64,000 nucleotides of DNA. Source: Shouchella tritolerans (GTDB taxonomy: Bacteria; Bacillota; Bacilli; Bacillales; Bacillaceae_D). This document shows, piece after piece, positions 39,572-49,577 of the stretch. The position numbers and the translations under genes were made by a program. The stretch is taken from NCBI RefSeq assembly GCF_025770735.1, contig NZ_JAODPB010000007.1, positions 62,001-126,000 on the forward strand. The letters are read 5' to 3'. The notes under the pieces are model-generated. The model did not search any database. It was not told where the DNA came from and was given only the letters and a program-made list of their open reading frames with translations. Numbering within the stretch: position 1 is the stretch's first letter; every line of letters begins with the position of its first letter.

Positions 39572-39611
39572 ATGTTGATCATTTTGACTGCCTATTTGGA
39601 CAGAGGTTCAC

Positions 39612-41081
39612 TCAATTTCTAATCAAAACGGTTTTAATCGCCGTATAAAATTCTTTGGCAGCTTCCCCTTGTTCACGTGTTCCCGTACTTGAAGCTTTCA
39701 TCCCGCCAAATGGCGCCTGTAATTCGACACCGGCACTTTCTGCGTTAACACGGACTAATCCAGCTTCGATATCATCAATGAAAGACAGGGCTGAGCCAAT
39801 ATTGGATGTGTACAAGGAAGCACTTAACCCGAATTCGGTGTCATTTGCGATATCAATTGCTTCTTCGACACTTTTTACTTTAATGAGAGCAATGACTGGT
39901 CCAAATATTTCTTCCTGGGCAATACGCATTGTAGAAGTCACATCTTCAAATATCGCTGGCTCGACGTAGAAGCCATTAGCGTATTCCTTTTCAGTTAAAC
40001 GTTGCCCACCAAATAGAAGTGTGGCGCCTTCTTCTTGTCCGATTTGAATGTACTCTAAAACGGTATTTAATTGGCTTTCACTGGCGCACGGCCCCATCCA
40101 AATGGTTGAATTCATTCCATCGCCGATCGTGATCTTTTTCGTTTCCTCTAAAAGGAGGTTTTTCAGCTCTTCGTAAATCCCTTCTTGTACAATGACACGA
40201 CTCGTTGCCGTACATTTTTGCCCTGTTGATTTGAAGGCACCGCTTAAAATTCCTTGCACAGCGCTTTGGAGATCAGCGTCATCTAGAACAATGACCGGAT
40301 TTTTCCCACCCATTTCTAGTTGGTATTTTACGCCATTAGCACTCGCTGCTTTTGCGACTAGCTTACCAGTGGACTCAGATCCAGTAAACGTAATCCCGTT
40401 TAATTTCTTGCTATTTATAAGGGCATCGCCAACAATGGAGCCTTTTCCGGTAATAAAGTTCAATACACCTTTAGGAAGACCGGCATGTTCAAAACATCTG
40501 ACAACTTTAGCGGCTGTGACCGCACTTTCAGAAGCTGGCTTAAAGACCACTGTATTTCCGTAAACCAATGCCGGGGCAATTTTCCATATAGGGATTGCCA
40601 CCGGAAAGTTCCAAGGGGTAATGATGCCAACTACGCCCAGGGGTGTCCGCTTCGTAAACATTAGCGCCTCTTTATCAGAAGCTGGAATCACTTCCCCCTC
40701 TTTTCTCATCCCTTCCGCTGCATAATACCGTAATATCGCAATACCACGTTGAGTTTCACCAATTGCTTCAGGTAACGTTTTTCCCATTTCTTTTGTTAAC
40801 GTTTCGGCAATGTCATCAACGTTTTTTTCTAACTCATTAGCGACACTAGCTAATAGTTGGCCCCGTTGATATGGCCCGATTTTACGCCAGCCGACTTTCG
40901 CTTCAGTGGCCGATTGAATCGCTTCTTCCACTTCTTCAGTTGTAGACGACTGAATTCGGCCAATCGTTTCATTTTGGTTTGCTGGATTCACACTGTCCAT
41001 TACTTGTCCGCTCGTACTGTCTTTCCATTCGCCATTCAAATAATTTTGAAATACTTCTACTGTTTGTGTAAATTTGGCCAC
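39612..41081 (-). CDS. 2,5-dioxovalerate (2-oxoglutarate semialdehyde) dehydrogenase
   Basis: The 489-residue protein is an aldehyde dehydrogenase: [35 protein letters not shown] (catalytic Glu) and [11 protein letters not shown] (catalytic Cys). Within this cluster it should oxidise 2-oxoglutarate semialdehyde to 2-oxoglutarate, the last step of pentonate breakdown. The start is ATG at 41081; it lies 51 bases after the DHDPS-fold gene on the same strand. The specific substrate is inferred from context rather than sequence alone. Confidence 0.88.
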   Translation of the reverse strand: MAKFTQTVEVFQNYLNGEWKDSTSGQVMDSVNPANQNETIGRIQSSTTEEVEEAIQSATEAKVGWRKIGPYQRGQLLASVANELEKNVDDIAETLTKEMGKTLPEAIGETQRGIAILRYYAAEGMRKEGEVIPASDKEALMFTKRTPLGVVGIITPWNFPVAIPIWKIAPALVYGNTVVFKPASESAVTAAKVVRCFEHAGLPKGVLNFITGKGSIVGDALINSKKLNGITFTGSESTGKLVAKAASANGVKYQLEMGGKNPVIVLDDADLQSAVQGILSGAFKSTGQKCTATSRVIVQEGIYEELKNLLLEETKKITIGDGMNSTIWMGPCASESQLNTVLEYIQIGQEEGATLLFGGQRLTEKEYANGFYVEPAIFEDVTSTMRIAQEEIFGPVIALIKVKSVEEAIDIANDTEFGLSASLYTSNIGSALSFIDDIEAGLVRVNAESAGVELQAPFGGMKASSTGTREQGEAAKEFYTAIKTVLIRN

Positions 41082-41131
41082 TTATATGCACCCCTGTCTG
41101 ATGTCATTTAACTTACTCGAATCCCAATCAA

Positions 41132-42040
41132 TCAGTCTTCTTTCAATTTACGATTGATGTTATGGACGATTCTTTCTACTTCTGACCTTGTATTGGCGTT
41201 AATTAAATGAAAAGGTTTCTTATGATAGACGTGTTCACCGTTAAACCATCTATAGGAAACCGCCTCTTTCATCGTTGAAAAGAATGAGTGATTTATATCA
41301 TATAGTTGCATAGCTTCAGCTATGAGATTTTGGTAATGATTTACTGCTTCGAAATGTTGATGTTCCATCGCTTTCTTTAGCTTGACGGAGATTTCCGGGA
41401 ATACGACAGCTGTACTATTAATACTTCCATTGGTGCCGATCATCATACCAGGTAATAAATGATCATCAAAACCTGTTAAAATGACAAATTCAGTGTTTTT
41501 AGGTCTAACGTTTTCAATTAATTTTCTGTATCTGCCTATATCACTAACCGTTTCTTTTATTCCTTTTAAATTGTCATGTCTTTCTAGTAACGGAGGAATG
41601 ATGTTTACTGGAATCTCTTGTGATGAAAGCATCGGCACATTATAGAGATAGGCATCCATTTTAATGGATTGAATAATTTCGCTGAAATAATCGATCAGTT
41701 GTGCTTCACTTAATGGCCAATAAAAGGGATTAACAATTAAAACTGCATCCGCTCCTGCTTTTTCAGCTTTTATCGCTAAATCTACCGCCTCTTCAACAAC
41801 ATTGCTTCCGACATTTACCATACACTTAACCCGCTTGTTGATATATGGGATGACATGATGGATATAATCGATCTTTTGTTGGTGCGTCATTGAAGTGAAC
41901 TCACCGCTACTCCCTAATAAGAGAAATCCATCTACCTCTTTTTCAATCAGAATATCGATTAGTCGGAAATTCTTTTCTTTATCTACTGAGCCATTTTCAT
42001 CAAAAAACGTAACAAGCGGAGGAATGATGCCTTGCAACAA
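41132..42040 (-). CDS. DHDPS-family aldolase/dehydratase (2-keto-3-deoxy acid)
   Basis: About 302 residues with the DapA/NAL TIM-barrel signature: LLGSSGEFTSMT, AYLYNVPML (catalytic Tyr) and LKGIKETVSDI (Schiff-base Lys). Members near sugar-acid dehydratases either cleave 2-keto-3-deoxy-pentonate to pyruvate and glycolaldehyde (YagE type) or dehydrate 5-dehydro-4-deoxyglucarate to 2-oxoglutarate semialdehyde. Start: AGGTGA precedes tandem TTG codons at 42040 and 42037; a GTG at 42049 lacks a ribosome site. It is followed by the semialdehyde dehydrogenase. Confidence 0.85.
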   Translation of the reverse strand: MLQGIIPPLVTFFDENGSVDKEKNFRLIDILIEKEVDGFLLLGSSGEFTSMTHQQKIDYIHHVIPYINKRVKCMVNVGSNVVEEAVDLAIKAEKAGADAVLIVNPFYWPLSEAQLIDYFSEIIQSIKMDAYLYNVPMLSSQEIPVNIIPPLLERHDNLKGIKETVSDIGRYRKLIENVRPKNTEFVILTGFDDHLLPGMMIGTNGSINSTAVVFPEISVKLKKAMEHQHFEAVNHYQNLIAEAMQLYDINHSFFSTMKEAVSYRWFNGEHVYHKKPFHLINANTRSEVERIVHNINRKLKED

Positions 42041-42060
42041 CGTAATCACCTCAGACTGCT

Positions 42061-42933
42061 TTATTTTTGAAAGGAACCGACATGATTCTTTAATGTTCCG
42101 ATGTGTGTAGAGCTAATCTCCATCACATCACCTACCGCTAATGTGAAATCGTTATCGGGAACAATACACGTGCCCGTCAATAAGACCGTTCCAGGTACGA
42201 TGTCATTGTCGCGTATTAGAAACTCTACTAATTCCTCTAGTTTTCTTTTTAATTGACTCACACTTGCAGACCCCTGGAAAACAACCTCTTTCTCCCTGCT
42301 AATCGTACACATAATCGAAAGCTCATATGGATTTTCAATACCAGTTGGCATAAGAATGGCTGGACCAATGGAACAAGATTTTTTCCACACTTTCGCCTGT
42401 GGTAAATATAAAGGATTTTCCCCCTCAATATCTCTGCAACTCATATCATTCCCTAATGTATAACCAATGATCTCTTCCCCTTCGCCAATAACCAAGCCCA
42501 GTTCAGGTTCAGGAATTTGCCAGTTTGAATCACTTCGGATCAATAACTCTTTATTTGGACCTTGGGTGCGACGTGCAGTCGATTTCAAAAAGATTTCAGG
42601 GCGCTCAGCGTTGTACACTTTATCGTAAAACGTTAATACATCGAGCTTTCCATTCGTAGCTTCGTAATTTCGGGCCTCTCTGCTTTTCATGTATGTTACT
42701 CCTGAAGCCCATACCTCATCTGCCTCTATTGGGATCTCCAAGGCCGTTTCTTCAATTGATACCGGAGCCAGGCTGTTCTCTTTGATATACATTTCTGCGG
42801 TTTTCGCGTTTTCTTTAAGATAATAATAAAAATTCACATAGTTATCGAAAGGGACGACATACATTTCAGAAAATGTCTGTCCAATCGCAGAATGGACAAT
42901 ATGCTCTTGATCTTTAAATCGAATGAATTTCAT
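42061..42933 (-). CDS. FAH-fold 2-keto-3-deoxypentonate dehydratase
   Basis: The 290-residue protein belongs to the FAH superfamily, with VWASGVTYMKSREAR, the metal-binding EPELGLVIGEGEEI, GNDMSCRDIEGENPLYLPQA and PGTVLLTGTCIVP. This form, with longer N-terminus, matches KdaD/XylX-type 2-keto-3-deoxy-D-pentonate dehydratases that give 2-oxoglutarate semialdehyde. It heads the minus-strand operon before the DHDPS-fold gene and dehydrogenase, giving the lower Weimberg pathway. SD AAGGAG precedes the ATG. Confidence 0.85.
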   Translation of the reverse strand: MKFIRFKDQEHIVHSAIGQTFSEMYVVPFDNYVNFYYYLKENAKTAEMYIKENSLAPVSIEETALEIPIEADEVWASGVTYMKSREARNYEATNGKLDVLTFYDKVYNAERPEIFLKSTARRTQGPNKELLIRSDSNWQIPEPELGLVIGEGEEIIGYTLGNDMSCRDIEGENPLYLPQAKVWKKSCSIGPAILMPTGIENPYELSIMCTISREKEVVFQGSASVSQLKRKLEELVEFLIRDNDIVPGTVLLTGTCIVPDNDFTLAVGDVMEISSTHIGTLKNHVGSFQK

Positions 42934-43192
42934 ATAGAGTTAGTCTCCTTTTTGATTGTTTAGCCGATTTTCAAATCACAGCATGATAACGCATTCATTT
43001 TTTTAGTCGCTATCTCCAACGTTTCTCATCAGCTTTATGATAAACTATTAAAATCTCTTTACGTTGGCAGAATGACATTCCATCCACTTGCATAGTTAAA
43101 AATCGCTAATCCTTCTTAAAGCTGTTTTCTTTCAATCCAAGAAAATGGTCTTGAACCAAAACCATTCTTCTTGGATTGCTCACAAACTCTTT

Positions 43193-43969
43193 CTATTGAG
43201 GTTCCACCGGCTTTAAAAACCCTGCATGAAGAGAAATTCTCTTGGCCAAGTCTACAATCTCCTGTTCTGCTTCTTTTTGTTTCTTTTCCCAACTTGTTGT
43301 TAGCATGGTTACACTAACAGCTGCAATGACTTCATCCTCTTGATTCTTTACTGGGGCAGCAATACAGAAGAAATTTTCTACGGCTTCTTGATATTCCTTG
43401 ATATAGCCCTGTTCATCTAGTAGGGCGATTTGTGCCCATAGCTCCTCTAATGTTTTGATGGTGTATGGCGTTTTAGCCTCAAGCCTTCTTCCCTCATACA
43501 AGTCCTTCATTTGGTTAAACGTATATTTGGAAAGGAGAACTTTTCCCATCGCGGTTGCATGAGCAGGAAATTTCATTCCTGGATCAGTGGCGACCCTTAC
43601 TGGGGAACTCCCCTCTTTCTTTGCCAAATATAAAATATCGACACCATCCAAAATCGAAAGCTGAACCGTTTCATCTAAATTATTGACAGTGGTCGCAGCC
43701 TCCTCCGAAAACGTGCCAATTAAATCAAATTGACTCGAGTATAAAGCACTAAAAACACCAAATCTCATTCCAAGGGAATACGTATCATCCTTCCCTTTCT
43801 TCACCCAACCGAGCGTTTCGAGTGTATTTAGTAATGAATAAAGCGAGCTTTTATTAATTTTTAATTCATTGGAGAGATCAATTAACCGATATTGATTGGG
43901 CCGATAGGCAATAAGATTTAAAATGTTATCTGCCCTCCCAATCGCGGGAACCCAATATTTTTTCTCCAT
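43193..43969 (-). CDS. IclR-family transcriptional regulator
   Basis: A winged-helix domain (residues about 10-70, LSNELKINKSSLYSLLNTLETLG) and an IclR effector domain (VRVATDPGMKFPAHATAMGK, FFCIAAPVKNQEDEV) make up the 258-residue protein. It probably senses a pentonate or its keto-deoxy product. The ATG at 43969 was chosen because GAAGGG precedes it; the frame is open 23 codons further up. It is divergent from the YjhG-type dehydratase, and two palindromes lie between. Confidence 0.88.
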   Translation of the reverse strand: MEKKYWVPAIGRADNILNLIAYRPNQYRLIDLSNELKINKSSLYSLLNTLETLGWVKKGKDDTYSLGMRFGVFSALYSSQFDLIGTFSEEAATTVNNLDETVQLSILDGVDILYLAKKEGSSPVRVATDPGMKFPAHATAMGKVLLSKYTFNQMKDLYEGRRLEAKTPYTIKTLEELWAQIALLDEQGYIKEYQEAVENFFCIAAPVKNQEDEVIAAVSVTMLTTSWEKKQKEAEQEIVDLAKRISLHAGFLKPVEPQ

Positions 43970-44202
43970 AGCGACAAACCCTTCTATTTTGTTTAATATA
44001 ATAAACTCAGTTTTCTTATTAAAACCTAACATGATCATTTCAAGTAGTCAATATCGTATTTTTATTTACATTCAATTGTCCATTCAAGTCGGTTCAATGA
44101 GATAGGCGGCACTGTTCATATAGCCATTCATCTTTACGTTCACGTTTTTTTAATAAAAAAAAAACATATTTCCAACTCATAAATTGTATGATATCATCAA
44201 AA

Positions 44203-44240
44203 TAGTTTAATAAAAAAAACTAGGTTTTTTATATAAAACC
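44203..44240. promoter_or_regulatory. Adjoining palindromes, candidate IclR operators
   Basis: TAGTTT (44203-44208) with AAACTA (44217-44222), and directly next to it GGTTTTTTATATAAAACC (44223-44240), a perfect inverted repeat. They lie between the regulator and the dehydratase genes and overlap a plausible TTGTAT...TTAATA promoter. Confidence 0.45.
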
Positions 44241-44352
44241 AAAATAACAGCGTTACTAGCTGCATGAGATGAATGGAGCCATCTAACCAGCATGAACAAG
44301 CAAAAAACACCTAGTTGAGCAAAACTTTAAGGGGGTGAATTTCCAATTAAGT

Positions 44353-44366
44353 TGAAAGCGCTTTAT
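44353..44366 (+). promoter_or_regulatory. cre site upstream of the YjhG-type dehydratase
   Basis: TGAAAGCGCTTTAT matches 12 of 14 cre positions. It lies 137 bases before the start codon and suggests glucose repression of the pentonate dehydratase. Confidence 0.6.
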
Positions 44367-44502
44367 TGAAATTCAGCTTATAGGTGATTCTCGAAGCAAT
44401 GATAAGACGTTTACAAGGGAAGTTTGGCTTAATGAACGAGCAATAAAAATGTTTAGCTTTCATTTCGTTGAAAGGAATAATCTCAATCATGGAGGAAAAC
44501 AT

Positions 44503-46485
44503 ATGTCCTTGCATTTAATATTTGGCGATGAGGATGTCTCTCTTTACAACATTCAGACTCATGCAAAAGGAGCAGATGGCTCACTCCCCCTTACATCCGA
44601 GATGTTGTTACATTCACCAAGTGGCGACCTTTTTGGACTATCTCAAAACGTTGGCATGGGATGGGCGCCTTCCCGTCTCCTTGGAAAACAAATTCTAATC
44701 CTAGGCACCCAAGGTGGAATCAGGCATGAAAATGGCGCTCCGATTGCCTTAGGCTATCACACTGGCCACTGGGAAATAGGCCTGCTAATGAAGGAAGCGG
44801 CGGAAGAGATTCGCAGACAAGGAGGCGTTCCTTTTGCCGGATTCGTTAGTGACCCATGTGATGGCCGTTCCCAAGGAACGACTGGCATGTTTGATTCCCT
44901 GCCGTTTCGAAACGACGCAGCAATTGTTTATCGAAGGTTAATTCGCTCGTTGCCAACGCGCCGTGCCGTTATTGGCGTAGCGACATGCGATAAAGGCCTT
45001 CCGGCAATGATGGTCGCTTTAGCGTCCATGCATGACTTACCAACTATTATTGTCCCAGGAGGTGTCACGCTTCCGCCTACAAACGGTGAAGACGCAGGAA
45101 AAATTCAAACGATTGGAGCAAGATACGCAAATAACGAAATAACGTTACAAGAAGCTGCCGATCTCGGGTGCCGTGCTTGTGCGACACCGGGAGGAGGATG
45201 CCAATTCCTTGGAACAGCTGGCACCTCTCAAGTCGTTGCCGAAGCCATGGGTATCGCGTTGCCTCACTCGGCACTGGCGCCATCTGGTCAGCCGATCTGG
45301 ATGGAAATGGCGAGACAATCAGCGCGTGCGGCATTAGAGATGGAGAAAAAAGGGCTATCAACTAAAGATATTCTGACGGATAAAGCGATCGAAAATGCGA
45401 TGGTGGTTCACGCGGCTTTTGGCGGGTCAACCAATTTACTCCTTCATATCCCAGCCATTGCCCACGCCGCTAATTGCAAGATACCAACTGTGGAGGACTG
45501 GACAAGAATCAATAAAAAAATCCCTCGCCTCGTTGATGTCCTCCCAAATGGTCCTGTTGGTCACACAACCGTTAAGGTATTCCTAGCAGGGGGTGTTCCT
45601 GAGGTTATGCTTCATTTAAGAAAATTAGGCGTACTGCATGAAGATGTACGAACGGTAACAGGAGAAACTCTTGGTGCAAACCTTGATTGGTGGGAAAACT
45701 CCGCAAGACGTGCTCTGATGAAAAAACAGTTGCTCGATACAGATGGGATTGATCCTGACGATATTATCATGGATCCAATCAAAGCGAGAGAAAGAGGCCT
45801 GACTTCTACTGTTACATTCCCGAAAGGAAATATTGCTCCTGAAGGCTCTGTCATTAAATCGACTTCTATTGATCCTTCAGTGGTAGGAGAAGACGGAATC
45901 TATAGACATACTGGGAAAGCGAAAGTTTTTACTTCAGAAAAGGCTGCTATAAAGGCAATTAAACATGGAAGCATTGAAGCAGGAGACATCATGGTTGTGA
46001 TGGGCGGCGGTCCTTCAGGAACTGGGATGGAGGAAACCTACCAACTAACATCGGCATTAAAACATTTGTCCTATGGAAAACATGTCTCCTTGATTACAGA
46101 TGCCCGTTTTTCAGGTGTTTCTACTGGCGCATGCATTGGACATATCGGACCTGAGGCATTGGCAGGCGGACCAATTGGAAAACTACGCGATGGAGATATG
46201 ATTGAAATCATGGTTGACCGCAATCAGTTAGTGGGTTCTGTCAATTTCATTGGAACGGAAAATGAACGGCTTTCTTTGGCCGATGCAAGTAAAGTACTGA
46301 AAGAACGTGCCCTTCATCCAGACCTTCAACCGAATCCAGATCTGCCAGACGACACTCGCTTATGGGCTGCGCTTCAATCCGTCAGTGGAGGAACTTGGCG
46401 CGGAAATATTTACGATACAGATCGAATCATTGAAGTTCTAAAAGCCGGCGTAAAAGCGTTAGAGGAAGAACAAATAAACGTCTAA
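44503..46485 (+). CDS. YjhG/YagF-type D-xylonate (pentonate) dehydratase, IlvD/Edd family
   Basis: The 660-residue protein is in the IlvD/Edd superfamily, with iron-sulfur ligands in [25 protein letters not shown] and [18 protein letters not shown], and the long YjhG-type sequence rather than the 560-residue IlvD length. It dehydrates D-xylonate or a related pentonate to the 2-keto-3-deoxy acid. The ATG at 44503 follows GGAGGAAAACAT; the frame is open 18 codons further up without a site. It pairs with the GntP permease downstream and with the FAH-fold and DHDPS-fold enzymes on the other strand. Confidence 0.92.
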   Translation: MSLHLIFGDEDVSLYNIQTHAKGADGSLPLTSEMLLHSPSGDLFGLSQNVGMGWAPSRLLGKQILILGTQGGIRHENGAPIALGYHTGHWEIGLLMKEAAEEIRRQGGVPFAGFVSDPCDGRSQGTTGMFDSLPFRNDAAIVYRRLIRSLPTRRAVIGVATCDKGLPAMMVALASMHDLPTIIVPGGVTLPPTNGEDAGKIQTIGARYANNEITLQEAADLGCRACATPGGGCQFLGTAGTSQVVAEAMGIALPHSALAPSGQPIWMEMARQSARAALEMEKKGLSTKDILTDKAIENAMVVHAAFGGSTNLLLHIPAIAHAANCKIPTVEDWTRINKKIPRLVDVLPNGPVGHTTVKVFLAGGVPEVMLHLRKLGVLHEDVRTVTGETLGANLDWWENSARRALMKKQLLDTDGIDPDDIIMDPIKARERGLTSTVTFPKGNIAPEGSVIKSTSIDPSVVGEDGIYRHTGKAKVFTSEKAAIKAIKHGSIEAGDIMVVMGGGPSGTGMEETYQLTSALKHLSYGKHVSLITDARFSGVSTGACIGHIGPEALAGGPIGKLRDGDMIEIMVDRNQLVGSVNFIGTENERLSLADASKVLKERALHPDLQPNPDLPDDTRLWAALQSVSGGTWRGNIYDTDRIIEVLKAGVKALEEEQINV

Positions 46486-46515
46486 ATGGCACACATGTTA
46501 AATTGTGTGTAAGAT

Positions 46516-46549
46516 TTTCCCCCATTGTTTTATAAATGGGGGATTTATT
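46516..46549 (+). terminator. Hairpin after the YjhG-type gene
   Basis: TCCCCCATT (46518-46526) and AATGGGGGA (46535-46543) form a 9-bp stem followed by TTTATT. It could end or attenuate transcription before the permease gene. Confidence 0.6.
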
Positions 46550-46562
46550 GAAAGCGTTTTCT
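46549..46562 (+). promoter_or_regulatory. cre site upstream of the GntP permease
   Basis: TGAAAGCGTTTTCT matches the cre consensus at 12-13 of 14 positions. It lies 97 bases before the permease start, so that gene may have its own CcpA-controlled promoter. Confidence 0.6.
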
Positions 46563-46658
46563 GTGTATAGCGTTCTTCAATGAACGGCGCATTCAGATAG
46601 TAAACAATCCAAGTATGTTGAGATCACACGAATACTTATTCATTTTTGGAGGTTTAGG

Positions 46659-48101
46659 ATGCCATTATTTATCGTAGCAGTTGGAATTGTCTTGTTACTC
46701 ATTTTGATTACTGGGTTCAAGTTAAATACATTTGTTTCATTAATTATTGTCGCTTTTATCGTAGCGTTGGCATTAGGAATGCCTCTCGAAAATGTGGTGT
46801 CCTCCATTGAAGGTGGATTAGGAGGTACACTTGGCCATATCGCGTTAATATTTGGACTCGGTGCTATGCTTGGCAGGTTAATTGCAGACGCAGGGGGAGC
46901 CCAGCGTATCGCCATGACGTTAATTAACAAGTTCGGAGAAAAGAGAATTCAGTGGGCTGTTGTCGTTGCTTCGTTCATTGTAGGCATTGCCCTATTTTTT
47001 GAGGTCGGCTTAGTATTATTAATTCCGATTGTATTTTCGATTGCAAAAGAACTAAGAATTTCTATTTTATACTTAGGCATTCCCATGGCCGCCGCTTTAT
47101 TAGCAACTCATAGTTTTTTACCGCCGCACCCAGGACCAACCGTAATAGCCGGCGAATATGGGGCTGATCTGGGAGTCGTTTTACTCTACGGGATTATGAT
47201 TGCCATACCCACTGTCATTATAGCAGGCCCTCTCTTTACTAAGGTTGCCAAAAAAATTGTACCGGATGCATTTAACAAAACAGGGAATATAGACTCTTTA
47301 GGAGAACAAAAAACATTCAAACTCGAACAGACGCCTGGCTTTGGTATTAGTGTCTTAACTGCGATGTTCCCTGTTTTATTAATGGCTATTTCTACAATAG
47401 TCGATCTAGTCCAGAACTCAGTAGGGTTTGACGATCATCCAATCATAGCGATCATTCGCCTTATCGGAAACCCTTCGTCTGCCATGTTACTATCTTTATT
47501 GCTTGCCTTTTATACAATGGGGATAGCAAGAAAGATTCCAATCAAACAAGTGATGGATTCGTGTGCATCATCGATTGCAGCGATTGGGATGATGCTATTA
47601 ATTATTGGAGGCGGAGGCGCCTTTAAACAAGTGCTCATTGATGGCGGTGTCGGAGATTATGTAGCCGAACTATTTAAAGAAACGTCTATGTCCCCTCTTT
47701 TATTTGCTTGGCTCGTAGCTGCCATCTTGCGTATATCTTTAGGTTCAGCCACCGTTGCGGCTATATCGACTGCTGGATTAGTTGTGCCAATGCTAGCCCA
47801 ATACGATGTCAATTTAGCCTTGGTCACTCTTGCAACTGGAGCAGGCAGCTCGATTTGCTCCCATGTGAATGATGCCGGATTTTGGATGATCAAAGAATAC
47901 TTTGGGTTAAGCATGAAAGAAACATTTTCAACATGGACGATCCTATCGACGATCACTTCTGTCGTTGGATTAGGGTTTATTTTATTATTAGATACATCCT
48001 TAATCGTCGCAGGAGTGGCCATCGTTCTTATTAGCGTAACAGCCATATACTTCAGTACCGTTACGCCAATAAAGGATAAAAGAAACGCGTTAGGGGCATA
48101 G
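46659..48101 (+). CDS. Gluconate permease GntP-family (pentonate importer)
   Basis: The 480-residue hydrophobic protein has the GntP pattern: [59 protein letters not shown] and [20 protein letters not shown]. It is a proton symporter for sugar acids such as gluconate or, in this context, D-xylonate. SD is TTGGAGG six bases before the ATG. Its place behind the dehydratase gives import and first step on one strand. Confidence 0.9.
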   Translation: MPLFIVAVGIVLLLILITGFKLNTFVSLIIVAFIVALALGMPLENVVSSIEGGLGGTLGHIALIFGLGAMLGRLIADAGGAQRIAMTLINKFGEKRIQWAVVVASFIVGIALFFEVGLVLLIPIVFSIAKELRISILYLGIPMAAALLATHSFLPPHPGPTVIAGEYGADLGVVLLYGIMIAIPTVIIAGPLFTKVAKKIVPDAFNKTGNIDSLGEQKTFKLEQTPGFGISVLTAMFPVLLMAISTIVDLVQNSVGFDDHPIIAIIRLIGNPSSAMLLSLLLAFYTMGIARKIPIKQVMDSCASSIAAIGMMLLIIGGGGAFKQVLIDGGVGDYVAELFKETSMSPLLFAWLVAAILRISLGSATVAAISTAGLVVPMLAQYDVNLALVTLATGAGSSICSHVNDAGFWMIKEYFGLSMKETFSTWTILSTITSVVGLGFILLLDTSLIVAGVAIVLISVTAIYFSTVTPIKDKRNALGA

Positions 48102-48284
48102 AGTCATAGACTCGTGCTCCCTATTTCAATTCGGAAGCTGCCCACTAAAATACTCCACCATTCAGAATCCAATTAGTACTGCCGTTTCCCAGTTCTATAC
48201 GAAGAAACTGGCGACAACCGCATTCCTTCAAAATCATGGGGCGCCTCATCTCCATGAAAAAGTGAGTTTACACTCAGATAGTCT

Positions 48285-49064
48285 CTAAATAAGGAGTTTC
48301 AACGGAAGCTTTTGCTCAATCTTCTGAAGTGATTTTAGAAGCGTTTTTTCAAAATACTTATACGAAATAAGTTCACTAATATTAAGACTTTGATGATTAC
48401 TAATGTATCTCTTTTCATCATAAATTCTTTTTAAGATATTTTCTAATTGGTCTGATACATAGTAGAATTTATCTTCTTCTGAAAAATACTGCGATGCTTC
48501 AACTAACTTGGAATTAGGGATAATAGTATAAACACCAATCAAAGCAGCCTCTAAAGGAGTTATTCCTAAAGTTTCATACCTGGAAGAACACACAAAGGTC
48601 GCTTTATTGCGACATAATTTAAACAAACTATACAATTCATTTTGAGGCAGGGTTTCGATAACAAGAAAATACTCTTTTAAATGATCAGGTATTAAATTTG
48701 TTAAGGCTATTCTGTTTTCCTCTTTCTCTTTTGGATCACCGGCTATTAAAACTTTAAGAGGCACACCATCTTCCAGGATTTTCACAGATACTTTAATTAA
48801 AAAATCGAAATTTTTGAAGTAATCGACCCTCGCGGCAGTCGATATTAAAAGCATTTCATCTTTCTTCGTTGCAATAAATTGCAAAATTTCATCACGTAAA
48901 ATTATGTCTTTTACGTTCGGTAAAGAGACAGGAGGGATAATCCTAAAAATATTTCTCTGGTCAAATCCATTTTTCGTAATATAATTTTTTTGAAGTTCCG
49001 AATGTTGCAATACATATATATTTTCTTTTTGTTTAAGAGCTGTCAAGCCCTCTTTTTGAAGCAT
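48285..49064 (-). pseudogene. Glycosyltransferase family 4 fragment, N-terminus missing
   Basis: These 259 residues are the C-terminal part of a GT4 enzyme: ISTAARVDYFKNFDFLIKVS, LIAGDPKEKEE and VCSSRYETLGITPLEAALIG (the E-x7-E region). GT4 proteins usually exceed 350 residues, and the acceptor-binding N-terminal half is absent. The frame starts with ATG right next to an IS-end-like sequence (49065-49105) with no ribosome site. It looks like a gene cut by an insertion and is probably not active. AT-rich compared with its neighbours. Confidence 0.65.
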
Positions 49065-49105
49065 AGATCAGGGTTTTCATTTACACAAAACTCTTAACGC
49101 TCCCG
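49065..49105 (-). mobile_element. Possible IS256-type end next to truncated glycosyltransferase
   Basis: The plus strand reads TTTCATTTACACAAAACTCT and TTAACGCTCCC, resembling the terminal sequence of IS256-family elements (TTTACACAAAA-type end). It begins directly at the start of the glycosyltransferase fragment. No transposase of that family is seen nearby, so it would be a solo end. Confidence 0.3.
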
Positions 49106-49165
49106 TCATCATATACCAACTATATAATTACTGGTATTTGAGGTATATCTATTGCCTTTCGTTTA

Positions 49166-49483
49166 TTAAATTAAACCACAAATTTCCTTCAGAAAACGTT
49201 CAATATCCCCATAATTTATCCATTTTGCAGTAATTACGATATCGCTGTTAAATGTAAACGATAAATGTTGTACATTTACAATATCATTGTAATTATAAAT
49301 CTCAGTATTTTCCCAACCAAAAGGGTATCTAGTATACCAAATTAGGCGTTCATTAGTTGCAAAGATTTCTCCAAATTTATATTCAATCCCCATTTCTCCC
49401 TGTACCTCGAAGCTTCCCCTTACCTTATCAATAATGTGCTCTCCAGGAAGCAATATTGATTCCCATTTTTTTATTCCCTTCAT
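49166..49483 (-). CDS. Small PH-domain-like (YokE-like) protein
   Basis: The 105-residue protein reads as a bacterial PH-like domain: GEHIIDKVRGSFE, IFATNERLIWYTRYPFGW and IYNYNDIVNVQHLS, the usual pattern of this fold. The second ATG (49483) was chosen because AAGGAG sits nine bases before it; the first ATG at 49492 touches the site. The role is unknown; such proteins are common in stress or mobile regions. Confidence 0.7.
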   Translation of the reverse strand: MKGIKKWESILLPGEHIIDKVRGSFEVQGEMGIEYKFGEIFATNERLIWYTRYPFGWENTEIYNYNDIVNVQHLSFTFNSDIVITAKWINYGDIERFLKEICGLI

Positions 49484-49577
49484 TCCCTTCATCTCCTTAA
49501 TATGAAAATGGATGTTTCCTTAATTTCATTTGACAAAAGTCTAATCCATGAAAACCTTTTCATATCAAGCGATTTTT

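Larger units (their letters stand above)
39190..39611. other. Intergenic stretch with IS3 remnant and hairpin
   Basis: Besides the transposase fragment and terminator listed separately I see no gene. The region between the LuxR-type gene and the pentonate locus marks a boundary of the locus. Confidence 0.5.
43970..44502. other. Divergent regulatory region of the pentonate locus
   Basis: The region holds adjoining inverted repeats (TAGTTT/AAACTA at 44203-44222 and GGTTTT/AAAACC at 44223-44240), candidate IclR operators, and a cre site at 44353. I see no gene. Confidence 0.5.

Noticed and set aside
48190-48284. Possible IS3 fragment ending HEKVSLHSD
   Set aside because: The resemblance to the HSDQG transposase block is only a few residues and the flanks do not match.
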